64,000 nucleotides of DNA from Vibrio sp. 16 (GTDB taxonomy: Bacteria; Pseudomonadota; Gammaproteobacteria; Enterobacterales; Vibrionaceae), in NCBI RefSeq assembly GCF_963681195.1, contig NZ_OY808998.1, positions 930,001 through 994,000 of the forward strand, written 5' to 3'. Numbering within the stretch: the stretch's first letter is position 1; each line of letters starts with the position of its first letter. The position numbers and the translations under genes are program-made. The notes beneath the pieces are model-generated. The model saw only the letters and a list, made by a program, of their open reading frames with translations, was not told the DNA's origin and ran no database searches. This document shows positions 59,936 through 64,000 of the stretch, one piece after another.

Positions 59936-61171
59936 ATGAAGATATCGAACAAGATACTGCCTGCTCTTGCCTTATCTATTGTCGGGAGTCATGTCCATGC
60001 AGCTCTGGAAGGAAATGGATATGTAACGGAATCTGGAATAAAAGTAATTCCGATTTTTAACAGTGCTTATGAATACAATGACAACATAGGTCGATACTCT
60101 AAGCAAGAGAACCCCGAGTCTTCATCTTTAATCGTACTTGAGCCAGGTGTCGCTTTGCAGGCTGAGAGAGGGGAGAGCCTGTATCAACTACTCTATCAAG
60201 TGTCTTCTGGTACTTACTTCGACAGTAGTGACGATAACTACATTGATCATCGTTTTGTAAGCGAAAACTTCATTTCGATCAACCGCCGCAACTCGTTGTC
60301 TATCGACTATGCATTTTTATACCAACATGAAGAGCGTGGTACTGGTATTCTTGCCGGGGATAATTTGTCGACTATTGCGGAAAGTCCGGTAGAGTTTTCC
60401 GTTCATAAAGCGAGTATCACTCATGCTTATGGTTCTGACGAAGCAAAGGGGCGAATTGAGTCATCTCTTCGTTTGGAAGACAAAAACTATCAAAATTATA
60501 GAAATATCAAAGAACCTCAATTTACCCCATTAAGTACCAAATACAAAGACTACTTTGAGTTTGGTATCGGAATGGCGTTTTACTATCGAGCTTTACCCGC
60601 AACTCAGTTATTAGTGGAAGTAGATGTCAATAATCGGGACTATAAATACGATGGAACAGATACAACTACGTCTCAAGATAGCGTAGATAGGTTTCTACTA
60701 ACCGGCGCAACTTGGGATATTACCGGGAAAACCAAAGGTAGACTGCGATTAGGTTTCCAAAACAAGTCTTATTCTGAAGCAGACAAAGTGGACTTTAATG
60801 GCTTTAGTTGGGATTTAGACCTCGAATGGAAGCCGCTATCCTATTCTACGGTGCTTGTCTCTGCAGCCCAGCGTGCAAAAGATCCTGAGCAAGGTTCTAA
60901 TTACGTGGATGAAAAGAGTTTTGATTCAAACTGGAAGCACTACTGGCGTTCAAACATATTTACGAACCTGTCTTTTTTATATGTAAAAGATGACTATTCA
61001 GAGTCAACACGTACCGAAGATTTATATAGACTCGGCCTTGGACTAGGATATGAACTACGCGATGATATCGAGATTGGTGCGGGATGGCGTTTAGAGAATA
61101 ATGACTCATCTATAGAACAAAATAAATATAAGCAAAATGTTTACTACGTGTCAGCAAATCTTATTTTCTAA
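59936..61171 (+). CDS. Outer-membrane beta-barrel protein of the capsule operon
   Basis: A 411-residue exported protein with signal peptide to ...SHVHA-AL. The mature part is made of alternating amphipathic strands (YEYNDNIGRYSKQ, RRNSLSIDYAFLYQHE, LRLGLGYEL) and ends in Phe (VSANLIF), a typical outer-membrane barrel with ~16 strands. It fits the BBP2-type barrel protein placed second in vibrio polysaccharide operons (cpsB-like). It probably provides the outer-membrane step of export, in place of a Wza channel, because the next gene encodes a short Wza. Confidence 0.8.
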   Translation: MKISNKILPALALSIVGSHVHAALEGNGYVTESGIKVIPIFNSAYEYNDNIGRYSKQENPESSSLIVLEPGVALQAERGESLYQLLYQVSSGTYFDSSDDNYIDHRFVSENFISINRRNSLSIDYAFLYQHEERGTGILAGDNLSTIAESPVEFSVHKASITHAYGSDEAKGRIESSLRLEDKNYQNYRNIKEPQFTPLSTKYKDYFEFGIGMAFYYRALPATQLLVEVDVNNRDYKYDGTDTTTSQDSVDRFLLTGATWDITGKTKGRLRLGFQNKSYSEADKVDFNGFSWDLDLEWKPLSYSTVLVSAAQRAKDPEQGSNYVDEKSFDSNWKHYWRSNIFTNLSFLYVKDDYSESTRTEDLYRLGLGLGYELRDDIEIGAGWRLENNDSSIEQNKYKQNVYYVSANLIF

Positions 61172-61177
61172 CGGATA

Positions 61178-61717
61178 ATGTCTTCAATGATTAAATACAT
61201 ATCAATATTTTTAGTTGTGTTTTCTTTGACATTAAAAGCTAATGCTGAAGCGTTTGATGATACCTATAAGATAGGGGCTGGTGATAAGCTTCAAATCTCA
61301 GTTTATGGTGAAGAAGACTTGTCAATTTCAGAGCTTTATATAAGTAATGGCGGACGATTTGAGTATCCTTATTTAGGGCAACTCAACGCTCTTAATAAAA
61401 CACCGGAGCAATTGCGTAACGAAATCGTGAAAGGTTTGAAAGGCGATTACCTGATCGATCCAAAGGTGCGTGTGAGCGTTATCGGTTTTCGCAGTATTTA
61501 TGTCAATGGTGAAGTAAAGAAGCCGGGAGGCTATGAATATCAACCGGGTTTAACCGTCGATAAAGCAATCGCATTGGCTGGAGGGTTTACTGACCGTGCT
61601 GCAAGAGGAAAAGTCTATATTGCAAAATCTGGTTCAGAAGAATCTAAAAGTAAAGTAAAACTCTCAAATAAAGTGATGCCAGGGGACATTATTGTTATTG
61701 AGCAAAGTTTTTTCTAA
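61178..61717 (+). CDS. Polysaccharide export protein, short Wza-like (Poly_export + SLBB)
   Basis: A 179-residue periplasmic protein with signal peptide to ...KANAEA. It has the Poly_export domain (DDTYKIGAGDKLQISVYGEEDLS) and one SLBB domain (VNGEVKKPGGYEYQPGLTVDKAIALAGGFTDRA). It lacks a lipobox and the C-terminal transmembrane helix of E. coli Wza, so it cannot by itself span the outer membrane. An ATG at 61187 is an alternative start. It lies 6 bases after the barrel gene. Confidence 0.9.
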   Translation: MSSMIKYISIFLVVFSLTLKANAEAFDDTYKIGAGDKLQISVYGEEDLSISELYISNGGRFEYPYLGQLNALNKTPEQLRNEIVKGLKGDYLIDPKVRVSVIGFRSIYVNGEVKKPGGYEYQPGLTVDKAIALAGGFTDRAARGKVYIAKSGSEESKSKVKLSNKVMPGDIIVIEQSFF

Positions 61718-61746
61718 TTACGACCGTTTATCTAAAATAACAAGCT

Positions 61747-63975
61747 ATGGACGTCAGCATGCTTAATAACACCCATACAACACAGTCTAGAAACGAGCAA
61801 TTGATCGACATCGGTTATTATGTACACCTGATCAAATCACGCTGGTTTTCCATTTCGTTTTTTGCACTATTGTGTACTGCTTTAGCCGTCATGGTGGTTT
61901 TATCAATAACGCCAACCTATAAAGCAACGGCAACGCTTCTTATTGAATCGAGCACAGCCAAAGCTGTCTCTATTGAGGAGGTGATTGGCATTGATACTAA
62001 AGCACAAGAATACTACCTCACTCAATATGAAATTTTGAAATCAAATCAAGTGGCGCAACGTGTGATTGATAAGCTCCGACTATCTGAACTTGAGGAGTTT
62101 AATCCGAGCGTAGAGTCTTCAGAAAAAGGCTTATTAGGAAGTCTTAAACAACAGATACTATCGCATCCAATTGTTGAATCTTATTTCCTTCAAAAAGAAA
62201 TAACAGAGCTTGATCTCAAAAGTGTTGAAGAGTCCGTTAATCGCAAAGTGTTAACAGCTTTTAAAGGTAAGTTGAGTATTTCGCCTATTAGAAAAACGCA
62301 ACTAGTTAACATCTCGTTTGAATCTACTGACCCAGAATTGGCTGCAAAAATTGCCAACGAAGTCGGTCTCGCGTTTATTGAGAATAACCTTGAATCAAAA
62401 CTAGTCGCAACAGAGCAAGCTACTGGCTGGATTAACCAACGTTTGGCAGAACTAAAAAGTCAGCTCGATGAGTCTGAGCAAGCATTATTGAGTTTTCTCA
62501 AACAGCAAGAGCTGATTGATGATAGCGGTATTATCGCGCTTACTAGTTCAGAGCTTTCAAATCTAACCGACCGAATTGCAAAGGCTACGGATAGGCGGAT
62601 TGAAACTCAAGCGTTGTACAATGCTCTTAAGAGCAACTCTGCGAAGGATGTCGCTACTCTTGCTTCTATTTCGCAGATATCTAACCACCCACAGATACGA
62701 GATATCCGTTTTGCAGAATCAAATGCAGAGAGAGAAGTCAGTGAGCTCGCAAAGCGATACGGTCCAAAGCATGACAAAATGATTCAAGCCAACGCGCAGC
62801 TTAAATCTATTCAACAAAGAGCAGCGAAAGTTGTAAAGAAACTAATCAATGGCATTGAAAAAGAGCTAGCTAGTGCAATCAATCAAGAAGAGCTTTTAAA
62901 ACGAGAGTTACTAAGTAAGAAAGATGAATTTCAATCTCTGAGTGTAATAAAGCGCGAATATGATGCATTGAAGAGAGAAGTTGATACAAACGCAAAGCTG
63001 TATGACTTGTTCTTGACTCGCCAAAAAGAAACAACAGCAACTAGTGACTTTAGTGCTGCCAATGCACGCTTTAGTGACTATGCTCTCACACCTCAATATC
63101 CAAACAAACCAAACAAAAAGCTGATTGTTGTTCTAGCATTTGTTGCCAGTCTTGGTTTTGCCACTGTGCTGGTTATCTGCTTAGACGCATTCAATAATAC
63201 AATAGAGTCTGCTCGTGATTTTGAAAACAAACTTGGCCTCTTACCCATTGGCACGCTGCCGATAGTAAAAGATAAGGAATACAGGAAATCACCTATCGAC
63301 TCGAGAGTATTTACTAATAACAAGTTTGCGGTATTCCAAGAATCAGTCGACTCTATCCGGACATCTTTGTACTTGAACCTGCAGAATTCAGAGAGAAAGA
63401 TGTTGGCTATTTCGTCATCTGTTCCGGGTGAGGGTAAAACTACGACGTCTGTTAATCTGGCACTATCATTTTCTAAACTTGAAAAAGTCCTTCTCATAGA
63501 CTGCGATCTGAGAAAACCATCTATTGCAGCGCGATTTGGCTTGTCGGTCAGTCAACCAGGTTTAACTAATATTTTGTTGATGAATACGCCTTTTGAAGAA
63601 TGTATAGCGACAATTGGAGATTCGAATCTAGATGTATTAGGTGCTGGTATGTTAGCGCCAAACCCTCAAGAGATGCTAAGCAGTAAAGCATTTGAAAAAC
63701 TCGTGACATACTTAGCAAGTAAATACGACCGAATTATATTTGATACACCTCCTGTGCTACCGGTTAAAGACGCATTTATAATCGGAAAATTAACCCAAGG
63801 CATTCTTCTGGTTATAAAAGCAAATAGTACATCTAAATCGGTGTATAAACACACAATGACTCTGTTTACCAAGCATCAAATAACTATTGATGGTGTAGTA
63901 CTAAATCAGGTTCCTTCACCGAAAAAGGGCTCACACAATTACTCAGAGTATGCGCAATACGCGCAAAATAGTTAA
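61747..63975 (+). CDS. Wzc-type polysaccharide co-polymerase and tyrosine autokinase
   Basis: A 742-residue inner-membrane protein. A Wzz chain-length domain with two helices (TM ~33-53 and ~458-480) encloses a long periplasmic coiled coil; the C-terminal BY-kinase has Walker A VPGEGKTTTS (~557-566), Walker A' LLIDCDLRKP and Walker B IIFDTPP. It ends in a Tyr cluster, NYSEYAQYAQNS, the autophosphorylation tail. It sets capsule or exopolysaccharide chain length and controls export. The start could be the ATG at 61747 or 61759; neither has a strong ribosome-binding site. Confidence 0.93.
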   Translation: MDVSMLNNTHTTQSRNEQLIDIGYYVHLIKSRWFSISFFALLCTALAVMVVLSITPTYKATATLLIESSTAKAVSIEEVIGIDTKAQEYYLTQYEILKSNQVAQRVIDKLRLSELEEFNPSVESSEKGLLGSLKQQILSHPIVESYFLQKEITELDLKSVEESVNRKVLTAFKGKLSISPIRKTQLVNISFESTDPELAAKIANEVGLAFIENNLESKLVATEQATGWINQRLAELKSQLDESEQALLSFLKQQELIDDSGIIALTSSELSNLTDRIAKATDRRIETQALYNALKSNSAKDVATLASISQISNHPQIRDIRFAESNAEREVSELAKRYGPKHDKMIQANAQLKSIQQRAAKVVKKLINGIEKELASAINQEELLKRELLSKKDEFQSLSVIKREYDALKREVDTNAKLYDLFLTRQKETTATSDFSAANARFSDYALTPQYPNKPNKKLIVVLAFVASLGFATVLVICLDAFNNTIESARDFENKLGLLPIGTLPIVKDKEYRKSPIDSRVFTNNKFAVFQESVDSIRTSLYLNLQNSERKMLAISSSVPGEGKTTTSVNLALSFSKLEKVLLIDCDLRKPSIAARFGLSVSQPGLTNILLMNTPFEECIATIGDSNLDVLGAGMLAPNPQEMLSSKAFEKLVTYLASKYDRIIFDTPPVLPVKDAFIIGKLTQGILLVIKANSTSKSVYKHTMTLFTKHQITIDGVVLNQVPSPKKGSHNYSEYAQYAQNS

Positions 63976-63990
63976 AGGTAACGGAATACA

Positions 63991-64000
63991 ATGAACTCAC
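63991..64000 (+). CDS. Start of the next capsule gene (3 codons visible)
   Basis: ATGAACTCAC after ACGGAATACA, 15 bases past the kinase stop on the same strand. It is probably the next gene of the polysaccharide operon, cut by the window edge; nothing more can be said. Confidence 0.4.

Overview
The window reads as a chromosomal segment of a marine gamma-proteobacterium, almost certainly a Vibrio, and probably its second chromosome. This rests on protein character and gene company: a Vibrio-harveyi-type ChiA, tna with a TnaC leader, putA/putP with an AraC-type regulator, a block deoD / DUF523-DUF1722 / merR / phrB / L,D-transpeptidase / lpp / DEAD helicase / MCP / pstSCAB, and then a Vibrio-type capsule operon. 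From memory that order is shared with other vibrio chromosome II sequences; no search was run. There are no rRNA or tRNA genes, no insertion sequences, no CRISPR array and no phage genes.

Layout. 1-6.6 kb: a truncated Sel1-repeat gene, the Ser/Thr symporter SstT, a small copper-delivery operon (155-aa membrane protein, SCO, PCuAC chaperone), a GNAT acetyltransferase, a two-HD HD-GYP protein and a DUF2057 secreted protein. 6.6-11.3 kb: tnaC-tnaA and secreted chitinase ChiA. 11.3-17.5 kb: a complete regulatory and export set for a large surface adhesin (lapC-lapG-lapD-lapB), without the adhesin gene. 17.7-22.5 kb: pdxH, a PAS-LuxR regulator, and a pair of paralogous periplasmic coiled-coil/PEGA proteins, one carrying an extra FGE-sulfatase-like domain. 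23-29.4 kb: proline catabolism (AraC regulator, bifunctional PutA, a separately encoded PutA C-terminal domain, PutP). 29.5-34.7 kb: a small zinc-binding protein, Lrp-type regulator, DUF445 protein, ferredoxin reductase, MCP, an unknown protein and GlpM. 34.7-39.6 kb: a three-gene ECF vitamin-type importer and a YiaV/YiaW efflux pair. 39.7-45.2 kb: EamA exporter, tandem TPR-GGDEF proteins (one degenerate), and a zinc-ribbon/HTH protein that looks transposase-derived. 45.3-52.4 kb: deoD, then a light/DNA-repair operon (TudS-DUF1722, MerR, photolyase, L,D-transpeptidase), Lpp and a DEAD-box helicase. 52.5-58 kb: an MCP and a second-type pstSCAB operon. 58.1 kb to the end: an ops/JUMPstart element followed by the first genes of a polysaccharide export operon (priming transferase, outer-membrane barrel, Wza-like protein, Wzc-like tyrosine kinase), running off the right edge.

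Themes. Surface life and c-di-GMP recur (HD-GYP, LapD/LapG, GGDEF, capsule), with chitin, tryptophan, proline and phosphate acquisition. The parts most worth a second look are the TnaC leader without the terminal proline, the nested palindromic terminator at 19.34-19.42 kb and the unusual paralogue pair it terminates, the split PutA, two matching 23-bp operators ahead of the TudS-MerR-photolyase operon, and the ops element ahead of the capsule genes. Start codons were reassigned from ribosome-binding sites and signal peptides for several genes; these choices are noted per gene.
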